Source: an uncultured Bacteroidia bacterium
GTDB lineage: Bacteria > Bacteroidota > Bacteroidia > Bacteroidales > F082
NCBI GenBank assembly: GCA_902785755.1
Contig: CACZZO010000015.1
Coordinates: forward strand, 18,880-82,879
Direction: 5' to 3'
DNA length: 64,000 nt
Shown here: piece by piece, positions 37,901-49,523 of the stretch
Layout of the letters: the number at the start of each line of letters is the position of its first letter
Numbering within the stretch: position 1 is the first letter of the stretch
Notes under the pieces: model-generated
Told to the model about the DNA's origin: nothing
The model's database searches: none
The model's input: the letters and a program-made list of their open reading frames with translations, nothing else
Translations under genes and position numbers: made by a program

Positions 37901-38802
37901 CGAATAGTGGTAACACAACCTTGACTTTTGCGGGAACGCTTGTCGCCTCTGCCGAATCGACAGCTTTGACCTACAATGCCAATGCTTTTCTGAAAGGCTT
38001 CAACCTCATCGGCAACCCCTATCCGTGCAATACAACGATTACCAATGACTTCTACATCATCGATGGAAACGGGGTAACTTTGGCGGCAACTGGTAGTATT
38101 ATTGCTCCGTGCGAGGGTGTTTTCGTGAAAGCCACAGACACAGACCAAACTGTAACCTTCAGCAAAGCCAATTCCGCAAAAGGCGCGAACTCAAAGGATT
38201 GCTTCGATTTGGTCATCACCCAAGGCAAAGCCAACATCGACCGTGCCCGTGTGCGCTTCGGCGAAGGCATCGGCATGGAGAAATACGCCCTCGACAGCGA
38301 AAAAGGCTCAAGAATCGCCCTCTGGCAAGAAGGACAAGGCTTCGCCGTGGCTTACACCAATGGCCAAGACGAAATGCCGCTCAACTTCAAGGCCGCCCAA
38401 AACGGAACGTATTCCATCAGCATTGAAGCCAACAGCTTCGATTTGGACTATCTCCACCTCGTCGACAACCTCACTGGCAACGATGTAGATTTGTTGGTAA
38501 CTCCAAGATATACCTTCGAAGCCAAGGCAAGCGACTATGCATCGAGATTCAGGCTGCTGTTTGCGCCTGCCGAAGAAATTGAGGTCGCCACAGAGGGCTT
38601 CGCCTTCTTCGCCGACGGTCATCTCCACGTCTTCAACCAAGGCAATGCCCGCCTGCAACTCATTGACATGACGGGTCATATCCTCTTCGCCGAAACCCTT
38701 CAAGGCAGCCTCGACAAGGCCCTTGATTTGGTTCCCGGCGTGTATGTCGTCCGCCTCGTTTCCGAGAAAGACACCCGCAGCATGAAGATTGTCGTCGACT
38801 GA
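34972..38802 (+). CDS. Large secreted S8 serine protease with T9SS sorting domain
   Basis: A 1,276-residue secreted protease. Signal peptide MKRFTMIVALVLSICSFSFA, propeptide-like region to about 150, then the peptidase domain with Asp194 (AIIDTGVNYNH), His235 (GHGTHCAG) and Ser441 (GTSMAAP). Further on are a fibronectin III-like domain (about 500-580), a jellyroll-like domain, and a 430-residue C-terminal cassette (LENGAQLIHNSNGVKATVKK to RLLFAPAEEI) shared with the C10 protease at 38944. The last 70 residues are a T9SS-type sorting domain ending RSMKIVVD. Start MKRFTM follows the promoter at 34931. The N-terminal half is paralogous to the protease at 27534. Confidence 0.93.
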   Translation: MKRFTMIVALVLSICSFSFAQRSTFSKITPDLQEELDKQPSTDKTFSVIITMTDEYDQAQMAHEIQYMKSEERRSYVVDELKRFSKASQSDLLQLLNEGVRSEIVKDVKSFWLFNGISCTTTREMIEALSQRKDIAVIDIDRVVMLPDNEKATEVTEAIRGLAWHVSQVHANDVWAYNGASGYDGTGVVVAIIDTGVNYNHVDLSDHMWNGGDEYPNHGYDFFSKDNDPMDEYGHGTHCAGITAGDGTSGTQTGIAPNATIMALKVFGGAGSEASTNDILEAMSFAVEHGADIVNLSLGSAGASGNVFYRQAFVNMMNANVVASVAAGNHGQNYDTYSLPANIGSPGNCPSPWHNPDQALSGGLSAAITIGASNRSDRKTTFSSFGPVTWGNVSDYNDYPYAEGSTTETGLIKPDIITPGADIVSCNFQDNSGHVSNKGTSMAAPLASGIMALMLQANPNLTPSQIDQILETTAWPVDFKVKKNNDTGAGRADALACIDAIFTNATQPTNLTLETRGGDVMLTWTASTSAPAGYCIYRDNVQVGTTTETNYTDKQTETGKHVYYVRANDNSNHQSVRSNALVCNIAPYATSPDNLSISWDGENAFLNWDASTTNSNEITSTDLYFTMDPRTAYPSAPNTTAFWGIKYEPEDLRHFIGMSIDQMSICIYSTDLTHTIRIYRGTSFGNTTGEPVYSQSFTPTCGQLETQLVTLDTPYPIDDISEDLWITCSATLGSEYSLPAALGLFPEPSSNCFYHASGDDPNHVVWGHFPDGGQHVAACIKAHLTRTTTYTPAYNVYLDNGSELSNLSVTEYTGQPNLHSGENTYYVTSMIGNNESCPSNDAKIVVIDNTQTENDDITIDNSSVYIINPTGMLTANGSLVSADPTRFILENGAQLIHNSNGVKATVKKDITAYTTDDNGWNFIASPVTENITPDANNGLITNNYDLYLFDQSQDKEWRNIKAGAFTTINHKTGYLYANSGNTTLTFAGTLVASAESTALTYNANAFLKGFNLIGNPYPCNTTITNDFYIIDGNGVTLAATGSIIAPCEGVFVKATDTDQTVTFSKANSAKGANSKDCFDLVITQGKANIDRARVRFGEGIGMEKYALDSEKGSRIALWQEGQGFAVAYTNGQDEMPLNFKAAQNGTYSISIEANSFDLDYLHLVDNLTGNDVDLLVTPRYTFEAKASDYASRFRLLFAPAEEIEVATEGFAFFADGHLHVFNQGNARLQLIDMTGHILFAETLQGSLDKALDLVPGVYVVRLVSEKDTRSMKIVVD

Positions 38803-38840
38803 GGTTGACGCTTCAAATATTGTCAAAATTGTCAAAAACA

Positions 38841-38878
38841 TTGTGGCTCGACATGGTTTGTCGAGCCACAATTTTTAT
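38841..38878 (+). terminator. Rho-independent terminator after the second S8 protease gene
   Basis: A stem TTGTGGCTCGAC (38841-38852) and GTCGAGCCACAA (38860-38871), 12 bases and perfect, followed by TTTTTATT. Confidence 0.88.
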
Positions 38879-38901
38879 TGGCGGCAGTAAGTTTTTTTTC
38901 G

Positions 38902-38909
38902 TAATTTTG
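38902..38909 (+). promoter_or_regulatory. Promoter -7 box of the C10 protease gene
   Basis: TAATTTTG followed by CAGCCC, 34 bases before the start codon at 38944. Confidence 0.6.
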
Positions 38910-38943
38910 CAGCCCGATTTCAATTTAACCTTTTTACTTAGAA

Positions 38944-41900
38944 ATGAAGAAGTTGACTATTACAATTGCGTTGACTACGCTCTTATCCTTGTCTGTTTTC
39001 GCCCATCCAGTGGATGTGAAAACCGCGCAGAAGGTGGCCACCACCTTCCTGAACAACAACGGCGCAAAAAGCACCCAACTCACCGACCTCTCGAAGGCAG
39101 CCGGTTTCCCGAACCTTTACATCTTCACGACAGAAAACAGTTTTGTAGTGATGTCGGCGGATGACTGCGCCCAACCTATCTTGGGGTATTCATTGAGCGA
39201 CAAATTCATTGTTGACGACATGCCTGAGAATTTGCGGTGGTGGCTGGAAGGTTACAGCGATGAAATTCAATATATCATAGACAATCAAACAAAAGCATCC
39301 TCCAAAGTGGCTAAACAATGGAAGGAATTGGCCTCAGGAAAGCCTGATGCGGCTAAAGCCACGACGATTGTAGACGCTTTAGTCAAAACAATGTGGAATC
39401 AGGAATCTCCTTATAACAACAACTGCCCCAAATCTGGTGGCAAAAGTACGGTGACAGGCTGTGTAGCTACGGCTATGGCGCAAATCATGAAGTATTGGAA
39501 CTACCCAACTCATGGCATCGGTTCACATTCCTACGCATGGAACAATCAAACTTTATGTGCAGATTTTAATGCAACCAACTATGATTGGAACAACATGACC
39601 AATATCTACGGGTCTTCAAGCACCCAAACTGAAAAAGAAGCTGTTGCTACATTGATGTACCATTGCGGTGTTTCTGTCAACATGAATTACGGCACAGTCG
39701 AATCAGGAGCCCTCACTTCAGATGTAGCTTCCGCATTAAGAAACTACTTCAACTATAGTCCGAACATCACATACAAAGTTCGTTCCGACTACGAAGACGG
39801 CGAATGGATTGCCATGCTGAAAGCCGAGTTGGACGCTGACCAACCGCGACCTCTTCAATACAGAGGCAGCATGGTCGGCGGATCTGGTGGTCACTCTTTT
39901 GTTTGCGACGGATACGACAACGAAGACCATTTTCACTTCAATTGGGGCTGGGGAGGCAAAAACAACGGATTTTTTTCCCTTGACCTCCTAAACACTGACA
40001 ACGGAAATTTTACCGACAGACAGGCCGCCATATTCGGCATCGAACCTGTATATTGCGCTGCTGAAGACCCAACTGAATTAGAGTATTCAATAAGCGGCCG
40101 CCAAGTCACCCTAAATTGGAGTGTGGCAGACGGAGCCGCCAGCTATAACATCTACCGCAACGGCAGTTTGATTGGTAATAGCCCATCGGAAACCCACATT
40201 GATACCAATGCACCTTTTGGCTCAAATGAGTACTATGTACGCAGTGTGGATGCCAGCGGCAATCTCTCCTTCACCTCAAACTCCGTAACCGTAAACGTGG
40301 AATATAGCACAGAAGGCATGAAAGCCGAAGGGCTGCAAGTCAGTTATGACAACGAAGTCGCTATGCTCCATTGGTCATCACCAGCCTGCCTTCAATATTT
40401 GGATTATCTGACTTTCCAAGGAATGGTGTATTATACTGGTGGATTTGACCGTTGGGGAGTACGCTTCCCTTCTTCCAATCTAATTCCCTATTCTGGCATG
40501 AAAGCAACTTCGGTAGCAACCTATTTCTATACCGATGGTGAATTTACCGTCAATATTTACCAATGCACCGGCAATACTCCTTCAGGAACTCCTATAGCAT
40601 CAATTTCAGATACATATACTGTTGGTTGGCACACCATAACATTCGAGGAATTCACCATCGATGCCACAAAAGATTTATGGATCTTTTTCCAATGTTCAGG
40701 GATTGAGACTCCTACCATCGTTGGCCAACAATCCGTCGAAGAAGGAGATTATTATTATAATTCCAAAGGCCAATTGAGCCATTTCACAGGGTATGCATTT
40801 TTTGTCTCGGCCAATCTTACTGACGGTGTTTTTTGTTATAACATTTATCGTAATGGCACCAAGATTGCGGAAAACTTGAACGCCAACAAGTATAATGACT
40901 CGTTGCCGGAAAACAATACAGCCAATTTCTACACCGTGAAATTGCAACGTGAGGAAGTCGAATCCGATCCATCCAATTGGGCCTGCTTTACAAAAGGAAC
41001 CGCCCAAATCAGCGGAGACCTTGCTTTTGACATTGACAACACGATGCTTCTAACCGAAAACAGCACTCTAACCGTCACCGGTACATTAAGCAATTCCTAT
41101 GAAGCCTGCCTTATCCTCGAAAACGGCGCACAACTCATCCACAACTCAGCAGATGTGAAAGCCACGGTGAAAAAAGACATCGCATCTTACAATTCAGGCC
41201 AAGACGGATGGAATTTCATTGCCTCGCCCGTCATTGAGACTATTAAGCCAAGCGAAGAAAATGGCCTGCTCAGCGGCAACTACGACCTTTATCTCTATGA
41301 TGAGCCTTACCACATGTGGAGGAACCACAAAGAGCATATTGTTGACGGCACCAACCAAAACACGGCTTCAGGCTTCAGCATCAACCACAAGCAAGGCTAT
41401 CTGTATGCCAACGAGTCACCTACAACTCTGTATTTCTCCGGCACCTTGACACCGAGCAACAGTCCGGTGAGCACCGACAACCTGAGCCATAGTGCCGAAA
41501 CACTGAACGGCTTCAACCTTGTGGGCAACCCCTTTGTTTGCAATGCGACAGTCAGCACTGACTATTATATCATCGACACCAATAACGCCGTTTCATTGGC
41601 TCCAAACGGTCATGTCATTGCCCCTTGCGAAGGCGTTTTCGTGAAAGCCACAGAAAGTAACAATTTTCAAGTGGCTTTCACCAAAGCCAACGGTAATGCA
41701 AGAGCCCACAATACAAGCAATTGCATCGATTTGGTCATCTACCAAGACCGCTCCACCCTCGACCGCGCACGCGTGCGCCTCGGCGAAGGCACCAACATGG
41801 AGAAATTCACTCTCGACGATGATGTAAGCACACAACTCACCCTTTGGCAAGACGGTCAAGATTACGCCGTGGCCTACACCAATGGACAGGGCAAACTGCC

Positions 41901-42369
41901 CCTCAATTTCAAAGCCGCCGAAAACGGAACGTATTCCATTGGCATTGAAACCAATAGCCTTGATTTGGACTATCTGCACCTCATCGACAACATGACGGGT
42001 GATGACGTGGATTTGCTGGTCCCTGAGCCTGCCGAAGGGCCAGCCTCCTACACCTTCGAGGCCAAGACGACGGATTACGCATCGCGTTTCCGCTTGGTGT
42101 TTGTGCCCAACTGCGAGGACGCAGTTGGCGACGATGGGGCTTTTGCATACATCAGCAACGGGGAAATCGTCTTTGTTGGAAACGCAGTGGGAGACCCAGG
42201 CACTACGTCTCTACAGGTGATGGACATGATGGGACGGGTTCTGGTTTGTAGGGACGCATTGAATGTGTCCGCAACTTCGGTATCCGTCGCAGGAATGCCG
42301 GCAGGCGTTTATGTCCTACGCCTCATCGACGGTGAGAATGTGAAGACGCAGAAGATCGTCATAGAATAA
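38944..42369 (+). CDS. Secreted C10 (streptopain-like) cysteine protease with T9SS sorting domain
   Basis: A 1,141-residue secreted protease. Signal peptide MKKLTITIALTTLLSLSVFA, a Spi-type inhibitory prodomain to about residue 135, and the C10 peptidase domain with the nucleophile Cys173 (TVTGCVATAMAQIMKYW) and His317 (GGSGGHSFVCDGYD). The Trp-rich HFHFNWGWGGKNNGFF ends the domain, as in streptopain. Two fibronectin-like segments and a jellyroll-like region follow, then the C-terminal cassette shared with the S8 protease at 34972 and a sorting domain ending VKTQKIVIE. Likely surface-exposed and involved in host or dietary protein degradation. Confidence 0.93.
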   Translation: MKKLTITIALTTLLSLSVFAHPVDVKTAQKVATTFLNNNGAKSTQLTDLSKAAGFPNLYIFTTENSFVVMSADDCAQPILGYSLSDKFIVDDMPENLRWWLEGYSDEIQYIIDNQTKASSKVAKQWKELASGKPDAAKATTIVDALVKTMWNQESPYNNNCPKSGGKSTVTGCVATAMAQIMKYWNYPTHGIGSHSYAWNNQTLCADFNATNYDWNNMTNIYGSSSTQTEKEAVATLMYHCGVSVNMNYGTVESGALTSDVASALRNYFNYSPNITYKVRSDYEDGEWIAMLKAELDADQPRPLQYRGSMVGGSGGHSFVCDGYDNEDHFHFNWGWGGKNNGFFSLDLLNTDNGNFTDRQAAIFGIEPVYCAAEDPTELEYSISGRQVTLNWSVADGAASYNIYRNGSLIGNSPSETHIDTNAPFGSNEYYVRSVDASGNLSFTSNSVTVNVEYSTEGMKAEGLQVSYDNEVAMLHWSSPACLQYLDYLTFQGMVYYTGGFDRWGVRFPSSNLIPYSGMKATSVATYFYTDGEFTVNIYQCTGNTPSGTPIASISDTYTVGWHTITFEEFTIDATKDLWIFFQCSGIETPTIVGQQSVEEGDYYYNSKGQLSHFTGYAFFVSANLTDGVFCYNIYRNGTKIAENLNANKYNDSLPENNTANFYTVKLQREEVESDPSNWACFTKGTAQISGDLAFDIDNTMLLTENSTLTVTGTLSNSYEACLILENGAQLIHNSADVKATVKKDIASYNSGQDGWNFIASPVIETIKPSEENGLLSGNYDLYLYDEPYHMWRNHKEHIVDGTNQNTASGFSINHKQGYLYANESPTTLYFSGTLTPSNSPVSTDNLSHSAETLNGFNLVGNPFVCNATVSTDYYIIDTNNAVSLAPNGHVIAPCEGVFVKATESNNFQVAFTKANGNARAHNTSNCIDLVIYQDRSTLDRARVRLGEGTNMEKFTLDDDVSTQLTLWQDGQDYAVAYTNGQGKLPLNFKAAENGTYSIGIETNSLDLDYLHLIDNMTGDDVDLLVPEPAEGPASYTFEAKTTDYASRFRLVFVPNCEDAVGDDGAFAYISNGEIVFVGNAVGDPGTTSLQVMDMMGRVLVCRDALNVSATSVSVAGMPAGVYVLRLIDGENVKTQKIVIE

Positions 42370-42375
42370 TCTCTC

Positions 42376-42438
42376 ACTGGGTTCGCAAGCGTCCCGCTTG
42401 CAAATGAACAACTCGCAAACATCCCGCTTGCAAAAAAA
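42376..42438 (+). repeat. Left REP pair of the RAYT element
   Basis: The outer unit, ACTGGGTTCGCAAGCGTCCC then GCTTGCA, contains the perfect hairpin GCAAGCG-TCC-CGCTTGC. An inner, imperfect unit, ACTCGCAAACATCCCGCTTG, follows at 42411-42430. The same pair occurs inverted on the other side of the transposase gene. Confidence 0.88.
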
Positions 42439-42449
42439 ACACAGATTAA

Positions 42450-43055
42450 ATGAGCACAATACCTTCACATAAAATTGACGGTCGTTTCCCAAAAGAAGGT
42501 TGGCATAGCCGAGGTTATCTGCCTCATTGCGAAGCGAAAAATCTTCAATTCATCTCCTTTCGACTGTATGACTCCGTACCAAAAGAGGTGATTTTGAGAT
42601 GGAAAGAACAACTTGCAAATGAAAGGGATTTTGAGCAGTCAAGCAAACTTTTGAAACTATTAGACCAATATGAAGATGCAGGGAAAGGAGCATGTTACCT
42701 CAATGATGAGCGCATTGCCAAGTTAGTTCAAAACGCTCTTTTGTTCCATGATGGGAAACGATACAGATTGTTGAGTTGGTGCATTATGCCCAACCATGTT
42801 CATGTTCTCATATTGAAAAACGACGGGATCACACTTTCCAGTATTCTGCATAGTTGGAGGTCTTTTACTTCTCATAAAGCCAACGAAATACTTGGTAGGA
42901 CTGGTGATTTCTGGATGAAAGACTATTTTGACAGATTCATACGGGATGAAAGCCACCTGAACAATACAATTCAATACATAGAAAACAACCCCGTGAAAGC
43001 AGGCTTAGCAAAAGAACCGGAAGATTGGCCGTGGTCTTCGGCGTTTTATCGCTAA
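42450..43055 (+). CDS. REP-associated tyrosine transposase (RAYT, Y1_Tnp family)
   Basis: A 201-residue HUH-type transposase of the IS200/IS605 superfamily. The HUH motif is in MPNHVHVLIL (H-V-H near residue 116), and the catalytic tyrosine is in the helix IQYIENNPVKAGL near residue 172. Length and motifs fit RAYTs, which are single-copy, domesticated-looking transposases that spread short REP palindromes. The flanking REP pairs (42376-42438 and 43087-43147) are mirror images, strongly supporting the call. It is inserted between the C10 protease gene and mfd. Confidence 0.92.
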   Translation: MSTIPSHKIDGRFPKEGWHSRGYLPHCEAKNLQFISFRLYDSVPKEVILRWKEQLANERDFEQSSKLLKLLDQYEDAGKGACYLNDERIAKLVQNALLFHDGKRYRLLSWCIMPNHVHVLILKNDGITLSSILHSWRSFTSHKANEILGRTGDFWMKDYFDRFIRDESHLNNTIQYIENNPVKAGLAKEPEDWPWSSAFYR

Positions 43056-43086
43056 CTGAGCATACTGGTTTCCTACTTGCAAAATC

Positions 43087-43147
43087 GGCAAGCGGGGCAT
43101 TTGCAAACCCAGTTTAATTCGGCAAGCGGGACGCTTGCGAACCCAGT
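43087..43147 (-). repeat. Right REP pair of the RAYT element
   Basis: The inner imperfect unit GGCAAGCGGGGCATTTGCAA (43087-43106) and the outer perfect unit GGCAAGCGGGACGCTTGCGA (43121-43140, hairpin GCAAGCG-GGA-CGCTTGC), each followed by ACCCAGTTT or similar. They are the inverse of the left pair. The outer unit ends eight bases before the mfd -7 box. Confidence 0.88.
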
Positions 43148-43162
43148 TTTTCACTATCTTTG
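43135..43162 (+). promoter_or_regulatory. Promoter of mfd, partly overlapping the REP unit
   Basis: TATCTTTG at 43155-43162, followed by CGCC, is a good -7 box 19 bases before the GTG start. The best -33 match, TTG at 43135-43137, lies within the right outer REP hairpin, with 17 bases between. Confidence 0.55.
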
Positions 43163-43181
43163 CGCCACAATTTCAAGAACC

Positions 43182-46556
<3,375 letters not shown>

Positions 46557-46673
46557 TCTCACGCAGAATGCGCAGAAATCGCAGATTCGACGAAGTCAAT
46601 TATATGAAGCGCAAAGCGACGAAAGGTTTACGTCCGGCAGGTTCTGCGAGTTCAGCGATTTCTGCGTGAAAAA
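46557..46673. repeat. Palindromic repeat (CGCAGAAATCGCAGA type), copy 2
   Basis: Lies in the gap between convergent mfd and the alanine symporter gene. The left arm is CTCACGCAGAATGCGCAGAA, the right arm TTCAGCGATTTCTGCGTGAA, mirrored. It corresponds to the repeat at 30134-30227. Confidence 0.78.
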
Positions 46674-46676
46674 AAC

Positions 46677-48128
46677 TCATTCCGCATGACGCGATTCCCA
46701 AAAATCCGCCCCCTTCACACCGATTTCCTTCGGGTCGAAAACAGGCTCCTTGCCTTCCTTCTTCTGCCTTTCGTAAGATTTCAACGCCTTGAACGCCTGG
46801 CGCGAGAGCAGCAAAATCACGATGATGTTCACCCATGCCATAGTGCCCACGCCGATGTCGCCGAGGTCCCACATTGCCTTGGCCTCGTGCAAAGAACCAA
46901 AGAATACCATGCCGACCACGCCGATGCGCAATACCCAAATCAAAACATGCTCCAGTTTGCCCTTGCCAAAAAGATAGACAAGGTTGGTCTCCGCATAGTA
47001 ATAATACGCCATGATGGTCGTGAAGGCGAAGAAAAACAAGGCGTATGACACGACGACACCGCCAAAATGGTTCCCCAAAAGCGTACTCAAAGCTGCGGTA
47101 GTATAACTGACATCGGGCGAGCCTAACTCAACACCTTGGGCGGCAATAAGTATGTTGCCCGAAGCGTCGAAAACGTTGTAGGTCTTGCATGCCAGAATCA
47201 TCACGGCGGTGGCGGTGCATACCAATAAGGTGTCGATATACACCGAAAACGCTTGCACCAATCCCTGCTTGACGGGATGTGACACCTTAGCCGCGCCAGC
47301 CACGATGGCACCCGTGCCTTGGCCAGCCTCGTTGCTGTAGATGCCTCGTTTCACGCCCCACGCGATGGTCGAGCCGAGGATGCCGCCCAAGGCTTGATTC
47401 ATGCCAAACGCGCTTCGTATCATGTCCATGAACACGTCAGGCACTTCGCGGATATGGAAAGCCAACACGACAAGCGAGAGCAGCACATACAAAACCGCCA
47501 TAAACGGAGCCACGATTTGCGCCACGTTGGCGATGCGCTTCACGCCACCCATCACCACCAAACCGATGAGCACGGCGACAACAGCGCCAATCCATGCAGC
47601 ATCAATATGATAGGTGTTGGCAAACGACATCGCGATGCCGTTGGACTGCACCGGCGGCAAGAAAAAGCCCGTGGCCAATACCGCACACACGGCAAAGACC
47701 ACAGCCAACCACTTGCTTTTCAGTCCTTTCTCGATATAATAGGCCGGACCGCCACGAAACTGGCCTTTGTGCTCTTCCTTGTAGATTTGCGCCAAGGTAG
47801 CCTCGGCAAAAGCTGAACCTGCACCCAAAAAGGCGATAATCCACATCCAGACGATAGCACCTGGGCCGCCATAGCCAATGGCCGTGGCCACGCCCACGAT
47901 ATTGCCAGTACCCACGCGCCCCGAAAGCGCCATCGAAAACGCCTGAAACGAGGTGATGCCTGTCTTCTCGCCCTTTTCCGATGAGAAAAGCAGTCGCGCC
48001 ATCTCGCGCAGGCGACGCACCTGCACGAAGCGCGTTCCGATAGAGAAATACAAGCCCGCCAAGAGGCAAATGGCCACAAGTGCCGGACTCCAGACATAGC
48101 CGCTGATTGTTTGAATGAGTTGTTCCAT
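46677..48128 (-). CDS. Sodium:alanine/glycine symporter (AGCS family)
   Basis: A 483-residue inner-membrane transporter with about 10-11 hydrophobic helices. Family motifs include SFQAFSMALSGRVGTGNIVG (sodium/substrate site), EATLAQIYKEEHKGQFRGGP and SNEAGQGTGAIVAGAA. It imports alanine or glycine with sodium. Standard length (E. coli and B. subtilis homologues are about 450-490). It follows the DUF1016 nuclease gene by 15 bases on the same strand, but a functional link is unlikely. Confidence 0.93.
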   Translation of the reverse strand: MEQLIQTISGYVWSPALVAICLLAGLYFSIGTRFVQVRRLREMARLLFSSEKGEKTGITSFQAFSMALSGRVGTGNIVGVATAIGYGGPGAIVWMWIIAFLGAGSAFAEATLAQIYKEEHKGQFRGGPAYYIEKGLKSKWLAVVFAVCAVLATGFFLPPVQSNGIAMSFANTYHIDAAWIGAVVAVLIGLVVMGGVKRIANVAQIVAPFMAVLYVLLSLVVLAFHIREVPDVFMDMIRSAFGMNQALGGILGSTIAWGVKRGIYSNEAGQGTGAIVAGAAKVSHPVKQGLVQAFSVYIDTLLVCTATAVMILACKTYNVFDASGNILIAAQGVELGSPDVSYTTAALSTLLGNHFGGVVVSYALFFFAFTTIMAYYYYAETNLVYLFGKGKLEHVLIWVLRIGVVGMVFFGSLHEAKAMWDLGDIGVGTMAWVNIIVILLLSRQAFKALKSYERQKKEGKEPVFDPKEIGVKGADFWESRHAE

Positions 48129-48143
48129 AGTGAAATCTCTTAT

Positions 48144-49367
48144 TTAACTGTTTTGAAGTCTGAAGAACTCCTTTTGTTGCTCTATTTCACGCCGAAGTTC
48201 TTCTTTGGTAGGCATATAAGTCAGGTATTTCGCCGCAAAAAGTTGGTCATTGCCGTTCAACACGCTATAGTGAGCCACATCCTCGTCGGTGTCGGCGCAA
48301 AGCAAAATGCCGATGGTGGGATTATGCCCTTGCGGTATCATCATCTCATCGTACATCTTCACGTACATATCCATCTGTCCCACATCCTGATGACGAAGTT
48401 TTGTGGTCTTGAGGTCAATCAGCACAAAACAACGCAAGTTATAATTGTAGAACACAAGGTCGATATAATAATCCTCTTTCTCCGTATGGATGCGTTTCTG
48501 CCTATCAACCAATGCGAATCCCTTGCCTAATTCCATGAGAAATGGTATCATGTGGTCAATGATACGTTGCTCCAAGTCGCTCTCGGTGTAGTCAGTATTG
48601 TTCTTGAAGCCAAGAAATTCGGCCACTACAGGATTCTTCAAATACTCCAGCCTGTCCTGTAGCGGTTGGGTCAATCGTTTCATTTCGTCACGGACCAACT
48701 CCTTGTTTTGCGATTGCAGCAAACGATGGTAGTATTGGCTGCTGATGTTGCGTTGCAGCGTGCGCGTGCTCCACATTTCATTGGCGGCTTCTTGCTCATA
48801 CCAAGCGCGGGCTTCTTTGCTGTCTTCCTGCAAAATAATGGCATAATGTGACCATGACAACCTTAAGGGTTTTTCTGAAATAATTAAGCTGTAAATGTCA
48901 TGTTGCTCAAATTGTCCCGTCACTGCTGGGACTTTTTCAGATTGTCCCGTCACTGCTGGGAAAATTGTATCTCCATCCTCAAATTGCGCAATCAGAGACT
49001 GCAAAATCCCATCCGATGAAAGTCTGACATATTTTCCACTCGCTGAATGGAAAATTTCGGGAAATGCTTTATAAAACGAAACGTACCTATATAAGTTGTT
49101 GCGAGAATAACCCGAGCCAAACCGTCTTGTCAGTTCTTTTGCAAGGCTTTTGACCACCTGTTCTCCATACTGTGCCCGTTTGTCTTTCAGCACCTCAAGT
49201 TGGATACGCATACCAAGTAGCCAATTGCGCTTGATTAGCACTTCGTTCACGGCACGGTAAGCCATTGCTTGTGCCTGTTCAATGATAGTACAGGCATCTT
49301 GATACAATTCTCCAGTTTCCTGCACAACGGCACGAGAATCTTTGGGAATGCTCCTATTATCACTCAT
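48144..49367 (-). CDS. DUF1016 family PDDEXK nuclease
   Basis: A 407-residue protein with the DUF1016 N-terminal domain (RAVNEVLIKRNWLLGMRIQL, GSGYSRNNLYRYVSFYKAFP) and the C-terminal PD-(D/E)XK nuclease region: YYIDLVFYNYNLRCFVLIDL then KTTKLRHQDVGQM, where D, the acidic residue, and the following K form the catalytic core. Such proteins are common in bacterial accessory regions and are suspected to act on DNA, possibly in defence. A 10-residue repeat (PAVTGQSEKV/PAVTGQFEQ) sits in the middle, from a 30-base DNA duplication. Start MSDNR at 49367 follows the -7 box TATTTTTG (minus strand, 49394-49387). Confidence 0.87.
   Translation of the reverse strand: MSDNRSIPKDSRAVVQETGELYQDACTIIEQAQAMAYRAVNEVLIKRNWLLGMRIQLEVLKDKRAQYGEQVVKSLAKELTRRFGSGYSRNNLYRYVSFYKAFPEIFHSASGKYVRLSSDGILQSLIAQFEDGDTIFPAVTGQSEKVPAVTGQFEQHDIYSLIISEKPLRLSWSHYAIILQEDSKEARAWYEQEAANEMWSTRTLQRNISSQYYHRLLQSQNKELVRDEMKRLTQPLQDRLEYLKNPVVAEFLGFKNNTDYTESDLEQRIIDHMIPFLMELGKGFALVDRQKRIHTEKEDYYIDLVFYNYNLRCFVLIDLKTTKLRHQDVGQMDMYVKMYDEMMIPQGHNPTIGILLCADTDEDVAHYSVLNGNDQLFAAKYLTYMPTKEELRREIEQQKEFFRLQNS
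48911..48960 (-). repeat. Two-copy 30-base repeat in the DUF1016 gene
   Basis: The 20 bases ATTGTCCCGTCACTGCTGGG occur twice, identical, with a period of 30 bases, giving two in-frame copies of a 10-residue unit. A recent slippage event is likely. Confidence 0.8.
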
Positions 49368-49431
49368 AATGAAATAGTTTATGGCGCAAAAATAGGTTTT
49401 TCTCTTCAATAATCAAATTTTTCAAACAAAA

Positions 49432-49485
49432 ACCGCCTCCGCCATCCAATCCTTCCGCCCAAGCAGGCTGAAGATGGTGATTACC
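49432..49485 (-). pseudogene. Copy of the 3' end of the phosphoribosyltransferase gene
   Basis: On the minus strand this encodes ITIFSLLGRKDWMAEAVFV, which matches the end of the protein at 49773-50351 (ITIFSLLGRKDLMAEAL). The DNA is nearly identical over about 45 bases, with the shared stretch AAGCAGGCTGAAGATGGTGA. It is a detached gene end with no body. Confidence 0.8.
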
Positions 49486-49523
49486 CTAATTGGTTTTGTT
49501 TTGATTATGCAAGCATTAAAACA

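Noticed and set aside
42376..43147. Complete IS200-type insertion sequence
   Set aside because: The ends are REP pairs in mirror order and the transposase is RAYT-like, so a REP/RAYT unit fits better than an active IS.
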